Assembly: GCA_902495155.1 (NCBI GenBank)
Contig: CABUWD010000048.1
Coordinates: 1-14,702, forward strand
From: an uncultured Collinsella sp.
GTDB taxonomy: Bacteria > Actinomycetota > Coriobacteriia > Coriobacteriales > Coriobacteriaceae
Length of the DNA: 14,702 nt
Direction of reading: 5' to 3'
Below the pieces are notes generated by a model. The model saw nothing but the letters and a program-made list of their open reading frames with translations. It did not search any database and had not been told where the DNA came from. Positions 6,629 to 13,263 of this stretch are shown piece by piece. Made by a program: the position numbers and the translations under genes. Within the stretch, counting starts at the first letter, position 1; each line of letters begins with the position of its first letter.

Positions 6629-7786
6629 GGTTTCGATGAAGGCGGCGATGCGGGTCTCAATCTGACCCATGTCGCCGTTGCTGTAGTCGGTCTCGATCTT
6701 CATGTACGGAATATCCGCACCCTCGACGACCTCCTGCATGCGCGCACTCTCAACGTTGAAGGTGTGGCACGCCTGGAGCACGCTCTCCACTACGCCATCG
6801 ACGTGATACTTCTCGCACATGGCCAGCGTGTTATCCATACGACCGTCGTTGGGCGTCATGACCGAGCAGTTAATATCCAGGTAGCGGTCGGCGATGGCGC
6901 GAAGGATGTCGGGAGCCTCCGGGTCGATCATCATGGCCGCCGTGCGCTCGCCCGAGCAGTCGTCCATGCACACGACCACACCGCCGTTGGACTCGATGGT
7001 GCGACCGATCTTGTTGATCACGCCGCCCACCGGGCAGCCGGTGATCAGAATGCGCTTGGCATCCGCCGCGACCGGGCGCTCGCCCGCGTCGTAGGCCTCG
7101 CGCAGCTTGGCGACCTTTTGCTCCAGCTGCTGCGTATAGGCCGCGATATCAAAGCTGAACGTACCGGCGAACATGGTGCTCATCAGGTCGACGCCGCTCA
7201 TGGCCGCCGGCTGGTTGGCCTGCAGTGCAAACATCTCGAGCTGGGCCGCACGCAAGCGGTTGCGACGACGGACGGCAGCGCGCAGGTCATCGTCGGTAAT
7301 CGTGATGCCGTAGAAGCCCTCGAGCTCCTCCTTGAGCAGGCGGCACTCCTCGTACCAGCCTTCACGCTCGTAGACACGATAGCGACCCTGCGGAAGATGC
7401 AGAATGTGCGTGCGCTTGAGCTCGTTGAGTAGCTCATACATCTTCTTCTTGCCGTCGCAGGTGGTCTCGCCGATGATCATGTCGCTAAAGTACGTAAACG
7501 GGCACTTTTGCGAGTAGGCAAAACCGTAGGTCGACTTGATGAGCGGGCACAGGTTTGCCGGCAGCACCTTTTCGGCCTCGGGAATCACCTCATCGGACGT
7601 ACCGCACAGAGCCACGCTCGCAGCCCCCGCGGCATCGATAATCTCGAGCGGCGTATAGCTGCACAAAAAGCCGACCAGGCGATTACCCGCCTGCTTATAA
7701 TCCTTGACGCGAATAAACGCCGCCTTGCGCTGCTCGTTGAACTCCTCAAACGTGGACGGCAACGGCTGCTCAATATATTCCGACAT
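6623..7786 (-). CDS. 2-hydroxyacyl-CoA dehydratase/double-cubane reductase family protein, subunit B (YjiM-like)
   Basis: This 387-residue iron-sulfur enzyme of the HgdB/FldB/BcrB superfamily closely follows the E. coli YjiM pattern: GFLCSYTPLEII (C42), C61, LCPLIKSTYGF (C80), KCPFTYFSD (C95) and GETTCDGKKKMYE (C110). The C-terminal half has LITGCPVGG, VVVCMDDCSGER, DINCSVMTPN and QACHTFNVES. This cysteine set is typical of relatives of double-cubane cluster proteins, which reduce or dehydrate substrates after ATP-driven electron injection by the activase. ATG at 7786 has AAGGAG just upstream. A longer frame starting at 7870 would run through the palindrome at 7824-7924 and adds no family sequence. 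Substrate unknown. The neighbouring paralogue may form a heterodimer with it. Confidence 0.9.
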   Translation of the reverse strand: MSEYIEQPLPSTFEEFNEQRKAAFIRVKDYKQAGNRLVGFLCSYTPLEIIDAAGAASVALCGTSDEVIPEAEKVLPANLCPLIKSTYGFAYSQKCPFTYFSDMIIGETTCDGKKKMYELLNELKRTHILHLPQGRYRVYEREGWYEECRLLKEELEGFYGITITDDDLRAAVRRRNRLRAAQLEMFALQANQPAAMSGVDLMSTMFAGTFSFDIAAYTQQLEQKVAKLREAYDAGERPVAADAKRILITGCPVGGVINKIGRTIESNGGVVVCMDDCSGERTAAMMIDPEAPDILRAIADRYLDINCSVMTPNDGRMDNTLAMCEKYHVDGVVESVLQACHTFNVESARMQEVVEGADIPYMKIETDYSNGDMGQIETRIAAFIETL

Positions 7787-7790
7787 ATAA

Positions 7791-7822
7791 CTCCTTAACA
7801 AACCTTTTAACCAACCAAGGAG
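7791..7822 (-). promoter_or_regulatory. Possible ribosome-site hairpin before dehydratase B
   Basis: The AAGGAG ribosome site (reverse of CTCCTT at 7791-7796) is exactly complementary to CTCCTT on the minus strand at 7817-7822, with a 20-nt loop that also contains GGTT-AAAA-GGTT. Folding would hide the ribosome site. The stem is only 6 bp, so this is suggestive only. Confidence 0.35.
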
Positions 7823-7823
7823 A

Positions 7824-7924
7824 CGGCTTTCCCAGGTGCCCGTGGTTGCCGTGAAAGATGAGCGCCGCATACTTTGGTAGCAAGCGACGGTTTGAACGGC
7901 AAGATCGGGTACCTGGGGAAGCCG
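7824..7924 (-). repeat. Palindromic structured element, copy 2
   Basis: This copy has the same architecture as 6520-6628. Outer arms CGGCTTTCCCAGG... and ...CCTGGGGAAGCCG (7824-7842 and 7906-7924) enclose an inner stem TTGCCGT/ACGGCAA (7846-7852 and 7896-7902), a TAC-CAAA-GTA tip and the identical 16-nt core TCAAACCGTCGCTTGC. Where the two copies differ, the partner bases change together: TTGCCCC/GGGGCAA against TTGCCGT/ACGGCAA, and CTCAGG/CCTGAG against CCCAGG/CCTGGG. It lies 15 nt after the dehydratase A stop and in the same orientation as copy 1. Confidence 0.82.
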
Positions 7925-7939
7925 CCGGGACGGATAGCT

Positions 7940-9223
7940 CTAAATAGTTTCCAGGAAGGCCTCGATGCGGGTCTGGAGCTGGCCTGCATCCTCGCCGGCG
8001 TAGTCGGTCGTGATGTGCATAAACGGAATGCCGGCCTCCTCGGCGGCCTTCTCCACGGCAAACGACTCCATCTCGTAGAGCGTGCAGAACTGCAGGGCCA
8101 CGTCGACGATACCGTCGGCATGCAGGTCCTTGGCCATCTGGACAATGTCCTTCATACGCTGGTCGTTGGGCGTAAAGACAGCGCAGTTGATCTTAAAGTA
8201 GCGCTCGGCGATGGCGTCGAGCATCTCGTCGACCGTCTCGCCGGACTCGTCGACCAGATCCTTGTAGTAGCGCGAGCCCGTGCAGGACTCCTCGCCCACC
8301 ACGACGCCGCCGGCCTTCTCGATGAGGTTGAACAGCTTCCAGTTGGGCACGGCCAAGGGCGTGCCGGTGTACAGGATGCGCTTGGCCCCCTTGGGCGCCA
8401 CGCCCTCGCCGGCCTCGACACGCTGCTCGCACTCAGCCGCCATATCGTTAATGGCTCCGGTCAGACGCGGCGTGTCGTCCATAAAGGCGGCCTGGACGGT
8501 CAGCAGGCTGTCGAGACCGCTGATGGGCGCAGGGTCGGCAGCGCGCGTGGCAGCGAGGCGCTGCAGGGCGCGACGCTTCTCATTGACGGCGCGGATGGCG
8601 GCCTTCAGGCGCTCAGGCGTAATCGTGACGCCGCACTCTTCCTCGATCTTGGCGGCGAGTTTCTTGACCTCGGCCTTCCAGGTCACGAGCGTCGACTCGT
8701 CGTGTACGTTGGGAATATCCATGACGTACATGTTCTTTTGCGTGGCAAAGAACTCGTAGGCCTTCTTCTTGCCATCGCAGGTGTTCTCGCCTACCACCAG
8801 GTCACTCGACTCAATGTAGGGGCAGACCTCGCCCAGCTTAAAGCCGGCAAAGCTCTTAATGAGCGGGCAGGTGTTACGCGGCAGATGCTCCTCGACCTTG
8901 TCCGTTGCCCAATCAGCGCCAGAGCACAGGCCCACAGGAATGCCGTCACAGGCAAGTACGATCTCCTCGGGCACGTAGACGCAGAACGAACCAACGATCT
9001 TGGTGGCCTCGCCGGCCTCCTTCTTGTCGAGCATCTCCTTAATACGGCCGCTGTGGATGTTGGTGGCGACAAAATCCAGGTAGGACGTGGACTTGGGGCG
9101 ATTGTTCTGCGTCAGGAACATATCGCCGTACATCTGGCCCACGGCGCCCAGCAGCATGTCGTGGTCGGTAAGATTCATGCCGAGGCTCTCCCACATCGGA
9201 TGGAAATCGAATTCTTCAGCCAT
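7940..9223 (-). CDS. 2-hydroxyacyl-CoA dehydratase/double-cubane reductase family protein, subunit A
   Basis: This 427-residue paralogue of the next gene has an extra N-terminal region of about 40 residues (MAEEFDFHPMWESLG...). Core motifs are GSFCVYVPEEI (C81), C92, C100, NTCPLIKSFAGF (C119), EVCPYIESSDLVVG (C134) and ENTCDGKKKAYEF (C149). In the second half it has GEESCTGSRYYKD, KINCAVFTPNDQRM and LQFCTLYEMESF. At the position of LITGCPVGG in subunit B it reads LYTGTPLAVP, so one possible cluster ligand is missing. Dehydratases of this superfamily are often heterodimers of two related subunits plus an activase, which fits this operon. ATG at 9223 follows GAGAGGGG. It is the first gene after the long leader. 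Substrate unknown. Confidence 0.9.
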   Translation of the reverse strand: MAEEFDFHPMWESLGMNLTDHDMLLGAVGQMYGDMFLTQNNRPKSTSYLDFVATNIHSGRIKEMLDKKEAGEATKIVGSFCVYVPEEIVLACDGIPVGLCSGADWATDKVEEHLPRNTCPLIKSFAGFKLGEVCPYIESSDLVVGENTCDGKKKAYEFFATQKNMYVMDIPNVHDESTLVTWKAEVKKLAAKIEEECGVTITPERLKAAIRAVNEKRRALQRLAATRAADPAPISGLDSLLTVQAAFMDDTPRLTGAINDMAAECEQRVEAGEGVAPKGAKRILYTGTPLAVPNWKLFNLIEKAGGVVVGEESCTGSRYYKDLVDESGETVDEMLDAIAERYFKINCAVFTPNDQRMKDIVQMAKDLHADGIVDVALQFCTLYEMESFAVEKAAEEAGIPFMHITTDYAGEDAGQLQTRIEAFLETI

Positions 9224-9552
9224 GGCGGTTCCCCTCTCGAACCAAAAATGAATAGCTACGGTATTGCTGCACGGTGGGTGGCGAAAACCCAGCCGTGCTC
9301 AAACCCGGGATTTTGGGGAACCTGCTTTGCAGCTGATTATTTAGTTGTGCGTCGTCTCTCCCGGAGCCGTGAACATACCTGCTCATATGCGGCTCCGAGC
9401 CATATACAGGGCGCGCGCGGCAACGCGACGCGAATATGTCATCTGCAGCACCGGCGCACCCTCCTTTTCTCGTCGAAGGTAACTATATCAACGGTTGTCG
9501 TCCAGACGAACACCGCCGACATGCGTACGACAGCGTCGTGTGCCGTCGTTTA
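9224..9552 (-). promoter_or_regulatory. About 330-nt structured 5' leader of the dehydratase-selenium operon (candidate cis-regulatory RNA)
   Basis: No gene fits this gap except a 22-codon frame (9383-9451). In minus-strand order the leader holds several features. One is a stem CGGAGCCG/CGGCTCCG (9362-9369 and 9390-9397) that overlaps the end of the small frame. Another is a stem GCACGG-TGGGT/ACCCA-CCGTGC (9269-9298). GGTTCCCC (reverse of 9315-9322) is exactly complementary to GGGGAACC (reverse of 9227-9234), which contains most of the ribosome site of dehydratase A. Pairing would enclose the 9269-9298 hairpin and hide the ribosome site. I could not match it to the cobalamin or Moco riboswitch patterns I know. 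Confidence 0.5.
9383..9451 (-). CDS. Possible 22-residue leader peptide
   Basis: A GTG-start frame of 22 codons (VLQMTYSRRVAARALYMARS-RI, then TGA) follows the strong ribosome site AAAGGAGG by about 8 nt; an internal ATG at 9442 is possible. It is arginine-rich (R at 8, 9, 13, 19 and 21). Its stop lies inside the loop of the 9362-9397 hairpin, so a translating ribosome would disrupt that stem, the geometry of attenuation control. No homologue is known to me and it may not be translated. Confidence 0.35.
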   Translation of the reverse strand: MLQMTYSRRVAARALYMARSRI

Positions 9553-9559
9553 ATAAATA

Positions 9560-9587
9560 ATTATCTGTGTTGATAAGAGTTTGTCAT
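9560..9587 (-). promoter_or_regulatory. Promoter with overlapping palindromic operator for the dehydratase-selenium operon
   Basis: On the minus strand, ATGACA (9582-9587, 5/6 to consensus) and GATAAT (9560-9565, 5/6) are 16 nt apart. Transcription should start near 9552. The perfect palindrome TTATC-N6-GATAA (9561-9576) covers the -10 box and most of the spacer, a place where a repressor would block polymerase. The box is not a canonical FNR site (TTGAT-N4-ATCAA). The promoter lies just beyond the modC terminator. Confidence 0.6.
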
Positions 9588-9606
9588 CCATCATTCGGCG
9601 AACGGC

Positions 9607-9641
9607 AAGACAAAGCCGCCGAGGCTTATATCCCCGACGGC
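9607..9641 (-). terminator. Rho-independent terminator of the mod operon
   Basis: On the minus strand, GCCGTCGGGG pairs with CCTCGGCGGC (10 bp with two G-U pairs, loop ATATAAG; 9615-9641) and is followed by TTTGTCTT. It begins 11 nt after the modC stop codon. Confidence 0.8.
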
Positions 9642-9652
9642 ATTACCCGGCG

Positions 9653-10723
9653 CTATCGACAAACCAAATGGATCTTACTCGCATCGAAGTGCATGCGCAG
9701 CGTCTCGCCTGCTTGCGGCAGCTCGTCGACAGGCACGCCCACCTTGTTGACCTTCCACTGCAGACGCGTGGGCGCATCGACGCGCGGCACGTCCAGCAGC
9801 ACCAGCCGCTCAAAGCGCGAATCGCTCACACGGGCCACATGTAGGTCATAGCTGTTGCGGCCCCGCTCGGCACGGTTGTCCATATGGAAGTAGCTCGCAC
9901 GAATGCCCAGGTACGCTACGTCGTCGGGCACCTCACGACCTACATTGAAGGTCATGCCCCAGTCGAGGGCCTCAACTTCTTCGTCGCCGATCTTGCGCGC
10001 CCGGCTTGTGTTCTTGCAGCCCGTCAGGCGCAGTGCCGCCAGCGTCTGCGGACGGCGGACCACGTCCTCGACGGAGCCGACCTCCTCCACGCGGCCGTTA
10101 TGCATCACGCAGATGCGCTCACACAGACGGCACGCCTCGTCGATGTCGTGGCTCACGTAGAGCACGGTGCGGTTGCATACATCGAACAGGTCGAGCATGT
10201 TCTGTTCGAGGGCGCTCTTAAGATAGGAATCGAGTGCGCTCATGGGCTCGTCGAACATAAAGATGCCCGGATGCGCCGCCACCATGCGTGCAAGCGCCAC
10301 ACGTTGCTGCTGACCGCCCGAGAGTCGTGCGGGATAGCGGTCGGCAAAATCGGCCAGACCGAAAATGCTCAGATAGCGCCCGGCGAGCTTTTTGCGCGCG
10401 GCGGCGTCGCCCGCATCCTTTACACCGGCGCATACGTTGTCGGCCACCGTCATGTTGGGGAATAGCTGATAGTTTTGGAACAGCAGAGCGCATTTACGCT
10501 CCTGAGGTGACAGGTTGATGCCCGCCTCCGAGTCAAAAAAGGTCACGCCGTTGACGGCGATCCTGCCCTCGTCGGGCGTCTCCACGCCGGCAATGCAGCG
10601 CAGCGTGCAACTCTTGCCGCAACCCGAGGCACCCAACAGCGCCACGCGCTCCTCGCCAGCCTCAAGCTGCATGTCGAGCACAAACCTGGGATAGCGCTTT
10701 TTAATATCCAGAACAAGCGACAT
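9653..10723 (-). CDS. modC: Molybdate ABC transporter ATP-binding protein
   Basis: This 356-residue ATPase energises molybdate import at the cytoplasmic face of ModB. It has Walker A GASGCGKS (31-38), Q-loop FQNYQLFPNMT (from 82), signature LSGGQQQR (134-141), Walker B IFMFDEP (154-160), D-loop SALD and switch histidine H192 in SHDIDEA. About 120 residues follow the ATPase core, including a region (about 250-350) placed like the regulatory C-terminal domain of ModC-type proteins, although I see no unmistakable Mop motif. GGGAGGT lies 9 nt before ATG 10723. It starts 3 nt after the modB stop and is last in modABC. Sulfate or tungstate specificity cannot be excluded from this gene alone; ModA next door argues for molybdate/tungstate. 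Confidence 0.92.
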   Translation of the reverse strand: MSLVLDIKKRYPRFVLDMQLEAGEERVALLGASGCGKSCTLRCIAGVETPDEGRIAVNGVTFFDSEAGINLSPQERKCALLFQNYQLFPNMTVADNVCAGVKDAGDAAARKKLAGRYLSIFGLADFADRYPARLSGGQQQRVALARMVAAHPGIFMFDEPMSALDSYLKSALEQNMLDLFDVCNRTVLYVSHDIDEACRLCERICVMHNGRVEEVGSVEDVVRRPQTLAALRLTGCKNTSRARKIGDEEVEALDWGMTFNVGREVPDDVAYLGIRASYFHMDNRAERGRNSYDLHVARVSDSRFERLVLLDVPRVDAPTRLQWKVNKVGVPVDELPQAGETLRMHFDASKIHLVCR

Positions 10724-10726
10724 AGC

Positions 10727-12169
10727 TTATCGACCTCCCTGCGGCGCCGCATCATCGCGCATGAGCTCGGCCAGCGCCTCGCGATCGATACGCAAGGCAT
10801 CGCCGCCCGCCGGGTCGAGCGAATCGCCCTGTCCGGCAAGATCTTTGACCTGTTTGCGCTCCACACAGGAAAGGCCCCGCTCGCGATACTTTTGCGAATG
10901 AGCGGTGTACATATTGATAAACAGGATGACCAGGAAACTAAACACGATTACGACGGCGACCCAAAAGAGCGCCACCGACGTGTTGCCGCTCATCCACTCA
11001 AAGTAGATGGCGATGGGAATGGTCTGCGTAATACCGGCGTAGTTGCCCGCAAAGAACAGGGTGCAGCCAAACTCGCCCATTGCGCGGGCAAAGGCGAGCA
11101 CCGTGCCGGCGGCAATCGAGGGCCAGCCAAGCGGCATCATAAGCTTGGTAAAGATGCGACGCTCGGACCAGCCCAGCGTGCGCGCCGCATCGAGCATCTG
11201 CGTGTCGAGGCTCTCGAAGGCGCCGAGTGCCGTACGATAGACGAGCGGGAACGACACCACCACGGCAGAGATCACCGCCGCCGGCCACGTAAAGACGATC
11301 GAGACGCCGTGCGCGATAAGCCACTGGCCCACCCCGGTCGAGCGGCCAAACAGCATGAGGAGCAGAAAGCCGCAGACCGTGGGCGGCAGCACCATAGGAA
11401 TCGTAAAGACCGAATCGAGCAGGCCCTTGATGCGGCTCGAGGTACCCATAGTCTTCCACGCGGCGAACAGGCCCAGCGCAAAGGAGATCAGCAGGGCAAG
11501 GCCGCTCGTTTTAATGGACACCCAAAGCGGGCGATAGTCGATGTCGCCCAAAAAGAAGGCCAGAGAGGTCAAGGGGCCCTGCTCATCCCGCAACACGACA
11601 GACGATGCTTCTACCATTCGAGCGCTATCAAGCCAACGCGCGCCGCCCTTGGCATCACCCGAGGCTGATGCGATCACCACATAGCGGTCCCCATCCGCAC
11701 CGCGCTCGTCAAAGCCATAGGTATACCCGCCGGCATCAAACGTTGTTTCCGCCGTCACATACCAAGGAAGATCCACGTCCCCTAGCTGCGAACCTCCCAT
11801 GCAGTTTGCGCTGTCGAGCTCACAGACGAGGGCCTTGAGACCCGATACGCACTCGTTATCCTGCGGATCCAATCCATACTTCTCGACCGCCTTGGGCGAT
11901 ATCCACACCATAACGCGATCGGCAGCAGGCGCCACTACAAGGTCCACGTCCTCGTCAACGGGAAACCGGTAGCCCTCAGGCTGGCCCTCCATGGCACGAG
12001 CGGTCCCCTTGGCCAACCGCTCAAAACCCTCGATCCCATAGGAAAGCCCATGAGCGGTCGCAGTAACCTGGGTCCCGTCCTCAGCGTCCCCAGCAAACGC
12101 AAATCCCGGCACCCAGCAAAGCGCGAAGATCAAAGCACAGGCGACAAGCATGCGGAATCTATTAAGCAC
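10727..12169 (-). CDS. modB: Molybdate ABC transporter permease with an extra N-terminal extracytoplasmic domain
   Basis: At 480 residues this is about twice the usual ModB size. The C-terminal part (about 214-424) is a standard ModB: PLWVSIKTSGLALLISFALG, TIPMVLPPTVCGFLLL and the ATPase-docking EAA loop AARTLGWSERRIFTKLMMPL followed by FARAMGEFG. Before it come a signal-peptide or anchor helix (about 7-27) and a soluble domain of about 185 residues with three cysteines (C107, C116, C123) that I do not recognise. A charged tail of about 55 residues follows the last helix. I chose GTG 12169 because GGAG lies 6 nt upstream and the hydrophobic helix then starts near residue 7. An upstream GTG at 12238 overlaps the modA stop (TAGTG) but lacks a good ribosome site; ATG 12151 is a further alternative. 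Confidence 0.88.
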   Translation of the reverse strand: MLNRFRMLVACALIFALCWVPGFAFAGDAEDGTQVTATAHGLSYGIEGFERLAKGTARAMEGQPEGYRFPVDEDVDLVVAPAADRVMVWISPKAVEKYGLDPQDNECVSGLKALVCELDSANCMGGSQLGDVDLPWYVTAETTFDAGGYTYGFDERGADGDRYVVIASASGDAKGGARWLDSARMVEASSVVLRDEQGPLTSLAFFLGDIDYRPLWVSIKTSGLALLISFALGLFAAWKTMGTSSRIKGLLDSVFTIPMVLPPTVCGFLLLMLFGRSTGVGQWLIAHGVSIVFTWPAAVISAVVVSFPLVYRTALGAFESLDTQMLDAARTLGWSERRIFTKLMMPLGWPSIAAGTVLAFARAMGEFGCTLFFAGNYAGITQTIPIAIYFEWMSGNTSVALFWVAVVIVFSFLVILFINMYTAHSQKYRERGLSCVERKQVKDLAGQGDSLDPAGGDALRIDREALAELMRDDAAPQGGR

Positions 12170-12237
12170 GAAAAGCTCCAAGCGAATACAAGGACGGAGT
12201 GAAACACAAAACGATGGAATTATCGCGCCAAGCCGCA

Positions 12238-13110
12238 CTACGCGGAAAGCTCAAAGCCGTATTTAGCCCAAATCTTCTGGGCCTTCTTGTTGGACAGGCA
12301 AAAGTCGATGAACGCCTTGGCTTCGTCGGCATGCTCGGAGCTCTCGGCAACGGCACCCGGGTACACGATGGGCTTGTGCGAATCCTCGGGGCACACGAAG
12401 GCCTCCTCGATGCCGTCGTAGCGGAAGATATCGGAGCTGTAGACAAAACCGGCTACGCAGTCGCCCGTAGAGACATAGGCGGCGGCGGTGCCCACCTTAT
12501 CGGCCAGTGCGACCTTGTCGGCGATCTCGGGAGCATACTCGCCGTCGTCGCCCTCGGTACCGGTATAGAGCCCCACGGAAGCCAGCGCCTGGTTGGCGTA
12601 CTTGCCGGCGGGGACGGTCTTGGCATCGCCAATGGCGATCTTGCCGTCCAGATTCGCGACGTCGGCGATGGCCTCGACCTTGGTGTCGGAGCCCTCGGCG
12701 CGAATGATCACGAGGTCGTTGACGAACATGTCCTCACGCGTATCGACGTCGACGAGCTCGGCGGCTTCGGCGTCGTCCATGGTGCCCTTGGAGGCTGTGA
12801 TGAGCACGTCGACAGCGGCACCGGCGCGCATCTGCTCGACAAGGTCGCCGGAGGCCTTAAACTGCGTGTCTGCAAACGTGGTGCCGGTCTGCTCTGTGTA
12901 GAGCTCCTGAACCTCGGGCAGAGCCTTCTCGAGCGAGTTGGCGGCAAAGACCTGCAGCTCGACAGCCTTCTTGGAAGATGCCTTAGCAGAACCGGCATCG
13001 GATCCGGCCGGCTCGGACGTCTTGCTGCCCGAGCAGCCAGCAAGACCAAGGCCGGCAGCGGCGACAGCAGAAAGCGAGACGAATCCGCGACGAGAAACCA
13101 TATCGAACAT
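12238..13110 (-). CDS. modA: Molybdate ABC transporter substrate-binding lipoprotein
   Basis: This 290-residue lipoprotein captures molybdate (probably also tungstate) outside the membrane. The N-terminus has a twin-arginine-like SRRGFV (6-11), a hydrophobic stretch and lipobox LAGC, so C26 should be lipidated. A Ser/Ala/Lys-rich linker runs to about 50. ModA landmarks are FAANSLEKALPEV, FKASGDLVEQM, DVLITASKGTMDDAE, GDAKTVPAGKYANQAL, a YVSTGDCVAGFVYSSD segment and IVYPGAVAES. ATG 13110 is chosen because AAAGGG lies 6 nt upstream; an in-frame TTG (13116) and ATG (13101) are alternatives. It is first in modABC, preceded by the palindrome-rich promoter region. Confidence 0.94.
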   Translation of the reverse strand: MFDMVSRRGFVSLSAVAAAGLGLAGCSGSKTSEPAGSDAGSAKASSKKAVELQVFAANSLEKALPEVQELYTEQTGTTFADTQFKASGDLVEQMRAGAAVDVLITASKGTMDDAEAAELVDVDTREDMFVNDLVIIRAEGSDTKVEAIADVANLDGKIAIGDAKTVPAGKYANQALASVGLYTGTEGDDGEYAPEIADKVALADKVGTAAAYVSTGDCVAGFVYSSDIFRYDGIEEAFVCPEDSHKPIVYPGAVAESSEHADEAKAFIDFCLSNKKAQKIWAKYGFELSA

Positions 13111-13157
13111 ATTCAACCCTTTCGGACCTTGTGCCCGGGTACCCCACCGCGGGCTTT

Positions 13158-13222
13158 AATCTGCAATCAGATTATACTTTTGCGCGAATAATGTTAGTGA
13201 GAAATTATTCTCGCCTGAGAAT
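13158..13222 (-). promoter_or_regulatory. mod operon promoter with paired palindromic operators
   Basis: On the minus strand a perfect TATAAT (13171-13176) lies 60 nt before modA; the -35 region is poor. Around it are AATCTG-N4-CAGATT (13158-13173), a perfect 6-4-6 palindrome overlapping the -10 box and start point, and ATTCTC-N4-GAGAAT (13207-13222), a second perfect 6-4-6 palindrome whose centre is 49 bp upstream. The two share the form A-W-T-C-T-S-N4-S-A-G-A-W-T. GAGAA-N4-TTCTC (13199-13212) adds a third overlapping half-site. This suggests one regulator binding cooperatively, perhaps a molybdate sensor. The sites do not match the E. coli ModE box that I know. Confidence 0.65.
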
Positions 13223-13263
13223 ATAGTTTCGAGTTACCGTACACCTCGGCGTCGATTCGGCGG

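Noticed and set aside
7787..7870. N-terminal extension of dehydratase B to 7870
   Set aside because: The extension is translated from the palindromic repeat, while ATG 7786 has a good ribosome site and matches the family start.
9224..9552. Cobalamin or Moco riboswitch in the leader
   Set aside because: I could not find the conserved B12-box core or a convincing match to the Moco RNA consensus; the leader is reported as unclassified.
7874..9553. 559-codon open frame on the plus strand
   Set aside because: It lies opposite the dehydratase A gene, has no family motifs, and arises from codon bias in high-GC DNA; the minus strand encodes a clear protein family.
9561..9576. FNR/CRP-type site
   Set aside because: The half-sites TTATC/GATAA with a 6-nt spacer do not match TTGAT-N4-ATCAA or the CRP consensus; kept only as an unidentified operator.
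12170..12238. Start of modB at GTG 12238
   Set aside because: It overlaps the modA stop but has no good ribosome site and would place about 29 residues before the signal-type helix; GTG 12169 fits better, though this is not proven.
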